The notes beneath the pieces were generated by a model, which was given only the letters and a program-made list of their open reading frames with translations, was not told where the DNA came from and made no database searches. Positions 1-7,331 of a DNA stretch of 22,286 nt are shown in pieces; positions within the stretch are counted from its first letter, which is position 1, and each line of letters starts with the position of its first letter. The stretch comes from Candidatus Caenarcanum sp. (GTDB lineage: Bacteria; Cyanobacteriota; Vampirovibrionia; Gastranaerophilales; UBA9971): contig DYOT01000006.1 of assembly GCA_020720345.1 (NCBI GenBank), positions 1 through 22,286 on the forward strand. Reading direction: 5' to 3'. Both the position numbers and the translations under genes were made by a program.

Positions 1-54
1 TCTTTTGAGGATGCTTTTCTTAAAACATGGGATATATATAGTCAGGTAATGTAA
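1..54 (+). CDS. C-terminal end of an unidentified protein (5' truncated)
   Basis: The first frame is open from base 1 and ends in TAA at 52-54. It encodes 17 residues, SFEDAFLKTWDIYSQVM, an amphipathic mix that looks like a normal protein tail. The gene starts outside the window. The fragment is too short to assign to a family, and a chance open stretch cannot be excluded. Confidence 0.3.
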   Translation, partial: SFEDAFLKTWDIYSQVM

Positions 55-107
55 TTTTAACCACTCTTTAGATGACAAATAATTTTACATTTTATATCAA
101 TTGTTTT

Positions 108-137
108 TTGTTTCACAGTTTTTGTTAGTATTATAAT
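108..137 (+). promoter_or_regulatory. Possible sigma70-type promoter for the ORF6N gene
   Basis: TTGTTT at 108-113 is followed after 18 bp by a consensus TATAAT at 132-137, about 33 bp before the GTG start at 170. The -10 is perfect but the -35 matches only half of TTGACA. In DNA this AT-rich such matches arise by chance, so this is tentative. Confidence 0.3.
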
Positions 138-169
138 TGGTTTAAAAATGATAGAAAATTAAATAAAAA

Positions 170-703
170 GTGTCTGAATTAATACCTATACAAGTTATTG
201 AAAATAAAATCTATATTATCCGTGGATATCGGGTAATGCTAGATGTTGATTTAGCAAATTTGTACAATACAGAAACAAGGATAATTAACAGAAACGTACA
301 AAGAAATATAGAAAGATTTCCTTCAAACTTTATGTTCCAACTTACTGATGATGAATGGAATTTTTTGATATCCCAAATTGGGATATCAAAAAAAGGTAGA
401 GGAGGCAGACGTTTTAACCCGTACGTTTTTACCGAGCATGGCGTTTTAATGCTTGCTAATGTACTTAATAGTCAGAAAGCAATTGCAGTCAGTATTCAAA
501 TTATTAATGCTTTTGTTATGCTTCGTGAAATGGCTTTAACCCATAAGGAATTATCTCAGAGATTAGACGAATTGGAACATACGGTAATAATACTGGCAAA
601 AGATACACGGACGGATATTCAAGAAATATTCAGACAATTAAAAAGTTTAACAGAAATTACAAAACCTTCAAAGATTGACAGGATAGGGTTTAAAAATGAT
701 TAA
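170..703 (+). CDS. ORF6N-domain (KilA-N-like) DNA-binding protein
   Basis: This 177-residue protein carries the ORF6N domain in its first ~120 residues. The visible core is IYIIRGYRVMLDVDLANLY, then RNIERFPSNFMFQLT, GGRRFNPYVFTEHGVLMLA, and an alpha-helical stretch ending in AFVMLRE. Residues ~122-160 look like a short coiled coil (KELSQRLDELEHTV). The family is common on phages and in genomic islands and is thought to bind DNA; the target of this one is unknown. The start is a GTG without a clear Shine-Dalgarno; the nearby ATG at 148 meets a stop after three codons. The gene overlaps the alcohol dehydrogenase start by 8 nt, so the two are probably co-transcribed and translationally coupled. 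That is an odd pairing for a phage-type protein. Confidence 0.85.
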   Translation: MSELIPIQVIENKIYIIRGYRVMLDVDLANLYNTETRIINRNVQRNIERFPSNFMFQLTDDEWNFLISQIGISKKGRGGRRFNPYVFTEHGVLMLANVLNSQKAIAVSIQIINAFVMLREMALTHKELSQRLDELEHTVIILAKDTRTDIQEIFRQLKSLTEITKPSKIDRIGFKND

Positions 704-1856
704 TTTTTTACTTGATTTAAAAACAAGAATCCACTTTGGAAAAGATTCTGTAAAAAATCTTAAACAGGAACTTTATCCGTATAAAAAAATATTGCTGGTT
801 CTGGGGTCAGGCAGTGTTAAAAAATTTGGAATTTATGATGCGGTCAAGAAAGAACTTTCTGATGCCGGTCTTGAAATTTTTGAACTAGATGGAGTAAAGC
901 CCAATCCTTCTGTTGATTTAGTCTATGAAGGAATTGGAATTTGCAGAAATAATAGCATAGAATTCATCCTTGCCCTTGGAGGAGGCTCTGTAATAGATAC
1001 GGCAAAGGCTATTGCGGTTGGAGTACCTTATTTAGGCGATGTTTGGGAACTATTTATTGATGAATCAAGAATTACAAACGCATTAAGCACAGGAGCAATT
1101 CTTACGCTTGCAGCGACAGGTTCTGAATCCAATAGAAATTCAGTAATTACAAATGAAAAAACAACAGAAAAACTTGGGATTCATCATGATTGTTTGAGAC
1201 CGCAGTTTGCGATTATGGATCCGTCATATACGTTTAGTTTGCCACCTGTACAAACAGCGGCAGGGGTTGCTGATATTATGGCGCACGTTTTTGAACAGTA
1301 TTTTTCCCCAACTAAAGACGCTTATATGGCGAATAGAATGGCGGAAAGTGTTTTGAAAACCTGCATAAAATATGGGGCACTTCTTCTTAAAGATCCTGAA
1401 AATTATGAAGCAAGAGCTGAAATTATGTGGGCTTCAACTATAGCTTTAAACGGGCTTCTGGGAGCAGGGAAAATTGGAGATTGGGCTTCTCATATGCTTG
1501 AACATGAATTGTCAGCATATTATGATTTAAACCATGGCGTAGGGCTTGCAATTTTATTTCCTAATTGGATGAAACATGTTATAGATGACTCAAAATTATG
1601 GAAATACAGGGAATATGCGGTTAATGTATGGGATTTGCCCGAAGGTATGAATGATATGCAACTTGCTGAAGCCGCTATAGCAAAGACACGTGAATTTTTT
1701 ATTAAACTTAATCTGCCTGCCCGCTTGTCAGAAGTCGGCATTGATGATAAATATTTTGAAACAATGGCTGAAAATTTGATCAAAAGAGGAAAACTTGGCA
1801 GTTTTAAGGTTCTAAACAAAGAAGACATAATTTCAATATATAAAATGTCAAATTAA
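696..1856 (+). CDS. Iron-containing alcohol dehydrogenase (BdhA/YqhD-like)
   Basis: The 386-residue product is a group III, iron-dependent alcohol dehydrogenase. It would reduce aldehydes such as butyraldehyde or acetaldehyde to alcohols with NAD(P)H, in the cytoplasm. GGGSVIDTAKAI (95-106) is the dinucleotide/phosphate-binding loop. The expected metal ligands are visible as D193 and H197 (VADIMAHVFEQY), H266 (WASHMLEHELSA) and H280 (YDLNHGVGLA). The length and the HELSAYYDLNHG block fit the butanol dehydrogenase/YqhD branch better than AdhE. AGGATAGGG at 679-687 precedes the ATG. The gene lies just upstream of the 2-oxoacid:ferredoxin oxidoreductase, so it may serve as a reductant sink in fermentation. 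Substrate and NADH/NADPH preference cannot be read from the sequence. Confidence 0.9.
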   Translation: MINFLLDLKTRIHFGKDSVKNLKQELYPYKKILLVLGSGSVKKFGIYDAVKKELSDAGLEIFELDGVKPNPSVDLVYEGIGICRNNSIEFILALGGGSVIDTAKAIAVGVPYLGDVWELFIDESRITNALSTGAILTLAATGSESNRNSVITNEKTTEKLGIHHDCLRPQFAIMDPSYTFSLPPVQTAAGVADIMAHVFEQYFSPTKDAYMANRMAESVLKTCIKYGALLLKDPENYEARAEIMWASTIALNGLLGAGKIGDWASHMLEHELSAYYDLNHGVGLAILFPNWMKHVIDDSKLWKYREYAVNVWDLPEGMNDMQLAEAAIAKTREFFIKLNLPARLSEVGIDDKYFETMAENLIKRGKLGSFKVLNKEDIISIYKMSN

Positions 1857-1869
1857 GGAAGAGAGCAAA

Positions 1870-3660
1870 ATGAAAGAACTTGTAATAAGAATCGTTGGAA
1901 ATCCCGGGGATGGCGTTATCAGCTCCGGTGATATTTTAACTTTAGCTTCCGCAAGAAGCGGAATTTATGCCACCACCTACAGAACCTTCCCCACAGAAAT
2001 TAGAGGGACTGACCAGAGCTTATTTCAGCTCAGGATAAGTTCAAAAAAGATTCTTACTCCTTCTGACGAGGCTGATATACTTGTTGCTTTTAATGAAAAA
2101 ACTTTTAAAGAGAATGTTTCCGGTCTTAAAAAGGGCGGAATTTTGCTTTTTGATTCAACTAATAGCGACATTAACCTTGATGAATATACTGATATAATTA
2201 AATATTCAGTGCCTGTAGCCGCTTTGGCGGAAGAAAATGGCTCTATAAGATCTAAAAATATGTTTATGATGGGAATGTTATGCGGTCTTATGCCTGCTCT
2301 TGAATTAAAAGAACAATTTAAAGAGGACATAAAGAAAAAATATTCCCATAAAAGCGAAGAAATAATAAAGCTTAATATACAGGTTTTTGATGCAGGATAT
2401 GAACATGCAAGGGCTAACCTTGAAAAAACGCCTTTTTTAGAACAATTATACATTGAGCGTTCAGGTAAAAAACTTATTATGAACGGTTGCGAGGCAATGG
2501 CTTTTGGTGCATTGGTAGCAGGATGCAGATTTTATTCCGGTTATCCGATTACACCCGCAACGGAAATAATGGAATTTTTTGCACAGGAAATGCCAAGATT
2601 TGGAGGAAATGTACTTCAGTGCGAAGATGAGATTTCAGCCATTACTTCAGCTCTTGGAGCCTCTTTTGCCGGAGTTAAATCTATGACCGCAACAAGCGGT
2701 CCCGGATTTTCACTTATGTCGGAAGCTATAGGACTTGCTTCCATGGCAGAGATTCCTGTCGTTATTGTAGACGTTCAAAGAGGCGGTCCGAGTACCGGAT
2801 TACCTACAAAAACAGAACAATCTGACCTTAATCTTGCTATATACGGAACTCATGGAGATACCCCGAAAATTGTTCTGGCTCCTATAAACGTTGAAGATAG
2901 TTTTTACCAGACAATAAACGCTTTTAACTTTGCGGAAAAATATCAGGTGCCTGTAATATTGCTTTCCGACCTTTCTCTTGCCGAAAGAAGAGAATGTGTT
3001 GATATGATAGATCTTGATAGTATTGAGATTATAGATAGGCTTAAGCCGGGGAATATCCAAGCAGGGGAGAAATTTTCAAGATATTCACTCACTTATTCGG
3101 GTATTTCACCTGTAACTTCACCGGGAGATAAGGGTGGGGCATATATTGCAACAGGGCTGGAGCATAACGAATCTTCTATCCCTTCAAGTTCCGCTGAAAT
3201 ACATGCCAGAATGACAGAAAAAAGATTCAGAAAGCTTGATACAGCTATTCAGCAATTTACTCCGGCAAAAAAATATGGTCCTGATGATGCAAAAATAGGT
3301 ATAATTAGCTGGGGAAGCACTTCAGGTCCTGTTCTTGAAGCAATTGACATGGCTCTGGATTGCGGATACAGCGTTCAGGCTCTTTATCCAAGAACAGTCT
3401 ATCCTTTCCCTAATAATTGGATTAATGATTTTATAGATGATAAAGAAATTTTAATCATTATTGAAAGAAATTACAGCGCGCAATTTGCCAACACAATAGT
3501 TTACAGATGTACATGTCTTAAAAAAGACCTTAAAATCTATAATTTCATGAAATATAATGGTGAACCTTTCACTACTAAAGAAATTTTTGACAAGTTAGAA
3601 GAAACTATTAAAGGTCAATATTTAAAATTTACAACTCATACTCACGGAATTACTTTATAA
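1870..3660 (+). CDS. korA: 2-oxoacid:ferredoxin oxidoreductase, fused gamma-alpha subunit
   Basis: The 596-residue protein fuses the gamma domain (about 1-190, with NPGDGVISSGD and TEIRGTDQS) to the alpha subunit (about 203-596, with YPITPATEI at 225-233, the pyrimidine-binding region). With the beta subunit next door it would decarboxylate a 2-oxoacid oxidatively, making acyl-CoA and reduced ferredoxin. The gamma-alpha fusion plus separate beta is the KorAB/VorAB type layout. No delta (2[4Fe-4S] ferredoxin) subunit is adjacent, so a separate ferredoxin must take the electrons. The substrate (2-oxoglutarate, pyruvate or branched-chain 2-oxoacid) is not certain; korA is the closest common label. 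A gap of 13 nt separates it from the dehydrogenase, and GGAAGAGAG before the ATG serves as ribosome binding site. Confidence 0.85.
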   Translation: MKELVIRIVGNPGDGVISSGDILTLASARSGIYATTYRTFPTEIRGTDQSLFQLRISSKKILTPSDEADILVAFNEKTFKENVSGLKKGGILLFDSTNSDINLDEYTDIIKYSVPVAALAEENGSIRSKNMFMMGMLCGLMPALELKEQFKEDIKKKYSHKSEEIIKLNIQVFDAGYEHARANLEKTPFLEQLYIERSGKKLIMNGCEAMAFGALVAGCRFYSGYPITPATEIMEFFAQEMPRFGGNVLQCEDEISAITSALGASFAGVKSMTATSGPGFSLMSEAIGLASMAEIPVVIVDVQRGGPSTGLPTKTEQSDLNLAIYGTHGDTPKIVLAPINVEDSFYQTINAFNFAEKYQVPVILLSDLSLAERRECVDMIDLDSIEIIDRLKPGNIQAGEKFSRYSLTYSGISPVTSPGDKGGAYIATGLEHNESSIPSSSAEIHARMTEKRFRKLDTAIQQFTPAKKYGPDDAKIGIISWGSTSGPVLEAIDMALDCGYSVQALYPRTVYPFPNNWINDFIDDKEILIIIERNYSAQFANTIVYRCTCLKKDLKIYNFMKYNGEPFTTKEIFDKLEETIKGQYLKFTTHTHGITL

Positions 3661-3678
3661 AAAAAGAGGTATAAAAAA

Positions 3679-4536
3679 TTGGTTACAAGAACCCCTGGTG
3701 AATATAGAAGTCCTGTTAAGCCTACATGGTGCCAGGATTGCGGAGATTATAAAGTCTTAGATGCTTTAATGGAAGCATTTTCAGTATTAAACATTGAACC
3801 TGACAATACAGTAGTTGTTGCCGGAGTCGGCTGTTCAAGCAGATTGCCATTTTATACAAACACTTACGGATTTCATACAATTCATGGGCGTGCATTACCC
3901 GCAGCAATGGCTATTAAAATCGCAAGACCTGATGAAACTGTAATTACAGTCGGTGGAGACGGAGACGCTTTCAGTATAGGGGGCAATCATTTCATCCATA
4001 CAGCCAGAAAAAATCCCGATATAACATATATCGTAATGGATAACGAAATTTACGGGCTTACAAAAGGGCAGGCTTCTCCCACTACCAGAAACGATTTAAG
4101 AACAAAAGTTAATCCTTATCATATTACTGCAGAAAGAATTAATCCTGTTCTTCTTTCTTTATCCTTTAATACGTCATTTACAGCAAGAGGATATTGTGAA
4201 GACCAAGACCAGTTAAAGGATTTGATAATAAAAGGCGTCCAGCATAAAGGATTTTCTTTTATACATGTTCTCTCTCCTTGCACTCAGTACAACAGCAATT
4301 TAAATCACGAAAAACTTATTGGAAGAATTCAGCCTGTTCCTGAAAATCATGATACAACGGATAGAATAGCCAGTATGCAACTTGCTTTTACGGAAGAACC
4401 CCTTTATACAGGCTTGTTTTATCAGGTTTCTCGACCTACTATAAATGATAACCTTGAAGAAGTCAGATCAGCGGCTTTAAAAGGAATAGATAAAGATTCT
4501 TACAGTATTAAAGATGTCATGAAACAATTTGAGTAA
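3679..4536 (+). CDS. korB: 2-oxoacid:ferredoxin oxidoreductase, beta subunit (TPP-binding)
   Basis: The 285-residue beta subunit holds the thiamine diphosphate and the proximal [4Fe-4S] cluster. The TPP/Mg motif is GGDGDAFSIGGNH (92-104) continuing to MDNEIYGLTKGQ (120-131). The cluster cysteines are C18 and C21 (WCQDCGDY), C52 (GVGCSSR) and C201 (SPCTQYN), the four positions expected for the family. The start is TTG, supported by AAAGAGGT 8-9 bases upstream and by the family-typical PTWCQDCGDY near the N-terminus. It lies 18 nt after korA and completes the enzyme. A short inverted repeat follows its stop. Confidence 0.88.
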   Translation: MVTRTPGEYRSPVKPTWCQDCGDYKVLDALMEAFSVLNIEPDNTVVVAGVGCSSRLPFYTNTYGFHTIHGRALPAAMAIKIARPDETVITVGGDGDAFSIGGNHFIHTARKNPDITYIVMDNEIYGLTKGQASPTTRNDLRTKVNPYHITAERINPVLLSLSFNTSFTARGYCEDQDQLKDLIIKGVQHKGFSFIHVLSPCTQYNSNLNHEKLIGRIQPVPENHDTTDRIASMQLAFTEEPLYTGLFYQVSRPTINDNLEEVRSAALKGIDKDSYSIKDVMKQFE

Positions 4537-4545
4537 AAATTGAAT

Positions 4546-4572
4546 TCTGGCTAATTTGTTTTTTTAGCCAGA
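4546..4572 (+). terminator. Inverted repeat after korB, possible transcription end
   Basis: TCTGGCTAA (4546-4554) pairs perfectly with TTAGCCAGA (4564-4572) around a 9-base T-rich loop, 10 bases after the korB stop. A smaller hairpin (TAAAC..GTTTA) and ATTTATT follow. There is no clean T-tract directly after the main stem, so it is a weak intrinsic terminator or only an RNA 3' end stabiliser. Confidence 0.4.
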
Positions 4573-4582
4573 TAAACTAAAA

Positions 4583-4675
4583 GTGGTTTATTTATTAGGG
4601 GAAAGGGTTTTCCTTGTTGATACAGACTTCAGGGATGGTTCTTTAACCCATGAAATTATGAAGAAACATTTTTAA
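4583..4675 (+). pseudogene. Short open remnant resembling a P-loop kinase/ATPase segment
   Basis: In the gap between korB and kdsD, one frame from 4583 to the TAA at 4673-4675 reads as 30 residues that include GERVFLVDTDFRDGSLTHEI. That resembles the Walker-B region of CpsD/Wzc-type exopolysaccharide kinases (K.VLLIDTDFR.PSLH). No ribosome binding site, no Walker A and no continuation are visible, so at most it is a gene scrap. The likeness is weak and could be chance. Confidence 0.18.
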
Positions 4676-4744
4676 AAATCTGGACGATTACTAAAAAAAC
4701 TTTGGGCATTTGGATGTAAACTTTAGCCGGACTTTTTGAATTTG

Positions 4745-4774
4745 TTGCGGAAGTCCTGTGATTTAAGTTAGAAT
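4745..4774 (+). promoter_or_regulatory. Possible promoter for kdsD-kdsA
   Basis: TTGCGG (4745-4750) and TAGAAT (4769-4774) are separated by 18 bp and lie 45 bp before the kdsD start. An inverted repeat GGACTT/AAGTCC overlaps the -35 side. The rest of the 282-bp gap before kdsD holds the hairpin and the remnant described separately, and I see nothing else in it. Confidence 0.3.
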
Positions 4775-4818
4775 ATACCTATACCGCTCAAATTAAATAA
4801 TTATAAAGGATATAAATT

Positions 4819-5811
4819 TTGCTAGAAATAGAAATTTCCAAAAATAATAAAAACATATTAAATCTGGCAAAAGAAGTATTTATAATTGAAGCTGCATCTA
4901 TAACAAACCTTATCAGCAGACTCGATGATTCTTTTAAAGAAGCTATAAATCTCCTCTACTCCTGTAAAGGAAGAGTTATAATTACCGGCATGGGCAAATC
5001 AGGACATATCGGGAAAAAAATTGCGGCAACTTTCTCCAGTACAGGAACTCCTTCATTTTTTCTCCATCCCGCTGAAAGTACTCACGGTGATTCAGGCGTT
5101 ATAACAAAAGAAGACCTCGTGCTTGCAATCTCAAACAGCGGAGAAACTTCTGAACTTCTTCAGCTTTTGCCATTAGTTAAAAGATTTGGCATAAAAATGA
5201 TTGCAATGACAGGAAATCCCCATTCTACTCTCTCTCAAAAAAGCGATATAACTCTTGATATTTCGGTAGAAAAAGAGGCTTGCCCTCTAAATCTTGCTCC
5301 TACAGCAAGTACTACTGCTACTTTAGCTATGGGTGATGCGCTTGCGGTATGTCTTCTTGAAAAAAGAGGCTTTACTGAAAAAGACTTCCTCCTTTTCCAT
5401 CCTTCAGGCTCTCTGGGCAAAGGAGTTTTCTGGAAAGTAGAAGAGCTTATGGCTAAAGAAGAAAATTTGCCTATTGTTAATACAGAAAACAGATTTCAGG
5501 ATGCCATTCAGGAAATTTCAAATAAAAAACTTGGTTTAACTGTAGTTGTAGATGAAAAAAATACTTTAGTAGGGCTTCTTACTGATGGAGACATAAGAAG
5601 AGCTTTACAAAAATACAGCGATATTTCCAACTTAAAAGTCAAAGATGTTATGACGGTCGGAGCCAGAACTATTGCAAAAGAGGCTCTTGCTGCTCAGGCA
5701 TTACAAATAATGGAAAAATATTCTATAACTTCACTTGTAATATTAAATCAAAATGAAACCCCTGAAGGTTTGCTGCATATTCATCATCTTTTAAAAGCAG
5801 GAGTGGTATAA
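4819..5811 (+). CDS. kdsD: D-arabinose-5-phosphate isomerase (KdsD/KpsF family)
   Basis: The 330-residue enzyme interconverts ribulose-5-phosphate and arabinose-5-phosphate, the first committed step to KDO for lipopolysaccharide. The SIS sugar-isomerase domain spans about 40-200, with ITGMGKSGHIGKKIAATFSS (55-74), HPAESTHGD (83-91, catalytic His region), ISNSGETSEL and FHPSGSLGK (193-201). Two CBS domains follow (about 208-265 and 275-328; LLTDGDIRRAL is typical). Length and order match the family. The start is TTG, with AAAGGA 9 bases upstream; an ATG does not fit the N-terminus. kdsA follows 3 nt downstream, so the two form a KDO operon in which the product here feeds the next enzyme. Confidence 0.93.
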   Translation: MLEIEISKNNKNILNLAKEVFIIEAASITNLISRLDDSFKEAINLLYSCKGRVIITGMGKSGHIGKKIAATFSSTGTPSFFLHPAESTHGDSGVITKEDLVLAISNSGETSELLQLLPLVKRFGIKMIAMTGNPHSTLSQKSDITLDISVEKEACPLNLAPTASTTATLAMGDALAVCLLEKRGFTEKDFLLFHPSGSLGKGVFWKVEELMAKEENLPIVNTENRFQDAIQEISNKKLGLTVVVDEKNTLVGLLTDGDIRRALQKYSDISNLKVKDVMTVGARTIAKEALAAQALQIMEKYSITSLVILNQNETPEGLLHIHHLLKAGVV

Positions 5812-5814
5812 ACA

Positions 5815-6633
5815 ATGATAAAAGAAGTTAAATTAAATAATTTTTTAATAGGTGGAAATAAATTGCTTGTAATGGCAGGACCATGTGTTATTGAAGAAGA
5901 TGAGTCAATTCTCTTTAAAACAGCTGAAAAATTAAAGGAAATTACGCAGGAGCTGGATATTTTATATGTATTTAAGGCTTCTTATGATAAGGCAAACAGG
6001 ACTTCAATTGATTCTTACAGAGGCGTAGGAATCAAAAAAGGTCTGGAACTTCTTGCAAAGATAAAAAAAGAATTTGATTTGCCTATAGTTACGGATATTC
6101 ATACTCCTGAAGAAGCCGCCATCGCAGCGGAAGTTGCAGACATACTTCAAATACCGGCTTTTCTAAGCAGACAAACAGATATACTTGTGGCAGCAGCAAA
6201 AACAGGTAAAATTATAAATATTAAAAAAGGGCAATTTCTTGCGCCTAATCAAATAAAAAACTCGGCAAATAAAGTTATTGCAAGCGGAAATGACAGAATA
6301 ATTATTACTGAAAGAGGCACTACTTTTGGATATGGCAATCTTGTTTCTGATATGCGTTCTATTCCAATAATTCAAGGACTCGGATATCCGGTAATTTTCG
6401 ACGCCACTCATAGCGTACAACTTCCCGGAGGAGCAGGAGATTCGACTACAGGCGAGAGACAATTTGTTTCAACTCTGGCAAAATCAGCAGTAGCAGCCGG
6501 ATGCAAAGGTCTTTTCTTTGAAATACATCCTGACCCTGACAATGCACCTTGTGATGGTCCAAATATGATTGCATTGAAAGATGCTTATGAACTGTTAAAA
6601 GTTTGCAACGAAATTTTTAAAATCGTTAATTAA
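5815..6633 (+). CDS. kdsA: 3-deoxy-D-manno-octulosonate-8-phosphate synthase, metal-type
   Basis: The 272-residue enzyme condenses phosphoenolpyruvate with arabinose-5-phosphate to KDO-8-phosphate in the cytoplasm. Family blocks are AGPCVIEED (21-29), FKASYDKANRTS (53-64), TDIHTPEEA, RQTDILVAAAKTG, KKGQFLAP, ERGTTFGYGNLVSDMRS (167-182) and FDATHSVQLPGG (195-206). C24 in AGPC, with H199, E236 and D247, matches the metal ligands of the metal-dependent class (Aquifex type) rather than the E. coli class, which has Asn at the Cys position. Its ribosome binding site (AGGAG) lies within the end of kdsD, 3 nt away, which suggests coupled translation. Together they show a diderm envelope with KDO. Confidence 0.95.
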   Translation: MIKEVKLNNFLIGGNKLLVMAGPCVIEEDESILFKTAEKLKEITQELDILYVFKASYDKANRTSIDSYRGVGIKKGLELLAKIKKEFDLPIVTDIHTPEEAAIAAEVADILQIPAFLSRQTDILVAAAKTGKIINIKKGQFLAPNQIKNSANKVIASGNDRIIITERGTTFGYGNLVSDMRSIPIIQGLGYPVIFDATHSVQLPGGAGDSTTGERQFVSTLAKSAVAAGCKGLFFEIHPDPDNAPCDGPNMIALKDAYELLKVCNEIFKIVN

Positions 6634-6644
6634 TTACCAAAAAT

Positions 6645-6758
6645 TTAAGGTAAAATTTCCTTATAGATTGTAATTTCTTTACTTTCAACAAAGTTTGGAG
6701 CAACTTTTTTAAAGTAATTTGTAATATACTCCAGGCTGTCCGGTTCATCCTCTGACAG
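6645..6758 (-). pseudogene. Orphan C-terminal gene fragment, convergent to kdsA
   Basis: On the minus strand, bases 6758 to 6645 encode 37 residues ending in TAA (LSEDEPDSLEYITNYFKK, then VAPNFVESKEITIYKEILP). The composition is that of a real soluble protein tail. Two in-frame stops (TAA TAA) lie directly before it, and it has no start codon or ribosome binding site. It ends 26 bp from a palindromic repeat (6784-6881). I read it as the 3' end of a gene whose front was lost, perhaps by repeat-associated rearrangement. The family is not recognised. Confidence 0.35.
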
Positions 6759-6783
6759 TTATTAATGGGGTTTTGAATTTTTT

Positions 6784-6881
6784 GGATTGCTTCGTCGGCA
6801 CTTCGGAAGCATTCGCTTCCTGATAAGTCCCCAATTCATGAATCGATTACTTAACTATGTGCGTTAGCACCTCGCAATGAC
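6784..6881. repeat. Palindromic repeat element, second type (98 bp)
   Basis: The element starts GGATTGCTTCG and ends GCAATGAC; on the minus strand it reads GTCATTGCGAG...AAGCAATCC, so its ends pair. Inside it, GGAAGCattcGCTTCC forms a hairpin. The stretch holding AATCGATTAC and the GAAGC block recurs in the right half of the element at 18500-18647 (TTGAATCGATTACTTA; GGAAGCCTTCGCTTC), which shows it is a dispersed repeat. It fills much of the 374-bp gene-free stretch between kdsA and the thioredoxin gene. Confidence 0.75.
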
Positions 6882-6932
6882 AGCGCAATAATTACAGCTT
6901 ATTTTCCTTTACCATGACTAAATTTTGGTCCC

Positions 6933-6961
6933 TTGACAAACATATCGTCATATCCTAATAT
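6933..6961 (+). promoter_or_regulatory. Strong sigma70-type promoter of the thioredoxin-ArsR operon
   Basis: A perfect TTGACA (6933-6938), a 17-bp spacer and TAATAT (6956-6961) give the best promoter in the window. It lies 47 bp before the trxA ATG. Its spacer and -10 lie entirely inside the 42-bp palindrome, so a protein bound there would block RNA polymerase. Confidence 0.75.
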
Positions 6962-6980
6962 TAGGATATGACGATATGTT
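6939..6980. promoter_or_regulatory. Perfect 42-bp palindrome, probable operator
   Basis: Bases 6939-6959 and 6960-6980 are exact reverse complements with no central gap; the left arm ends acatatcgtcatatcctaat. It begins directly after the -35 hexamer and covers the spacer, the -10 and the expected start site. An ArsR-type repressor is encoded second in the operon it controls, so autoregulation is the simplest reading. Known ArsR-family sites are inverted repeats but usually shorter and imperfect. Two nested or tandem sites, or a cruciform or RNA hairpin role, are alternatives. Confidence 0.7.
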
Positions 6981-7007
6981 ATTTTGTATTTAAAGTTGGA
7001 GTTTTTT

Positions 7008-7331
7008 ATGAGCAAAGCAATTGAAATTTCAGATGTTAATTTTGAACAAGAAGTAAAAAAATCAAACGTTCCAGTTTTAGTTGATTTTTGGGCTCCCTGG
7101 TGTGGTCCTTGCAGAAAACAGATTCCTATTGTAGATGAGCTTTCAGTTGAACTTGACGGAAAAGTAAAATTTGCAAAACTGAATGTTGATGAACATCAAA
7201 ATTCAGCTGGAGAATATGGCATTAGCGGAATTCCCGCATTACTTATTTTTAAAAATGGTCAGCTTGTAGAAAGATTAACAGGGCTGCATAACAAAGAACA
7301 GCTTAAATCAATTTTAGAAAAACATATATAA
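7008..7331 (+). CDS. trxA: Thioredoxin
   Basis: The 107-residue protein has the thioredoxin fold, with active site APWCGPCRKQ (C32, C35) and the cis-proline loop GISGIPALLIFKNGQ. It would reduce disulfides or persulfides in the cytoplasm. The ATG at 7008 is chosen because TTGGAG lies 7 bases upstream and MSKAIEISDVNF is a typical thioredoxin start; an upstream TTG at 6984 lies next to the operator and has no ribosome binding site. It is the first gene after the palindromic operator and its stop overlaps the ArsR start (TAATG). Placement with the ArsR, Fe-S and persulfide reductase genes suggests a dedicated thioredoxin rather than the housekeeping one. Confidence 0.93.
   Translation: MSKAIEISDVNFEQEVKKSNVPVLVDFWAPWCGPCRKQIPIVDELSVELDGKVKFAKLNVDEHQNSAGEYGISGIPALLIFKNGQLVERLTGLHNKEQLKSILEKHI

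Noticed and set aside
1520..1828. Minus-strand open frames inside adh, korA, kdsA and the ribosomal genes
   Set aside because: They lie wholly opposite well-identified genes, lack ribosome binding sites and have compositions expected from antisense reading.
6939..6980. Transposon end or attachment site reading of the 42-bp palindrome
   Set aside because: No transposase, integrase or matching copy is in the window, and its exact placement on promoter elements favours an operator.
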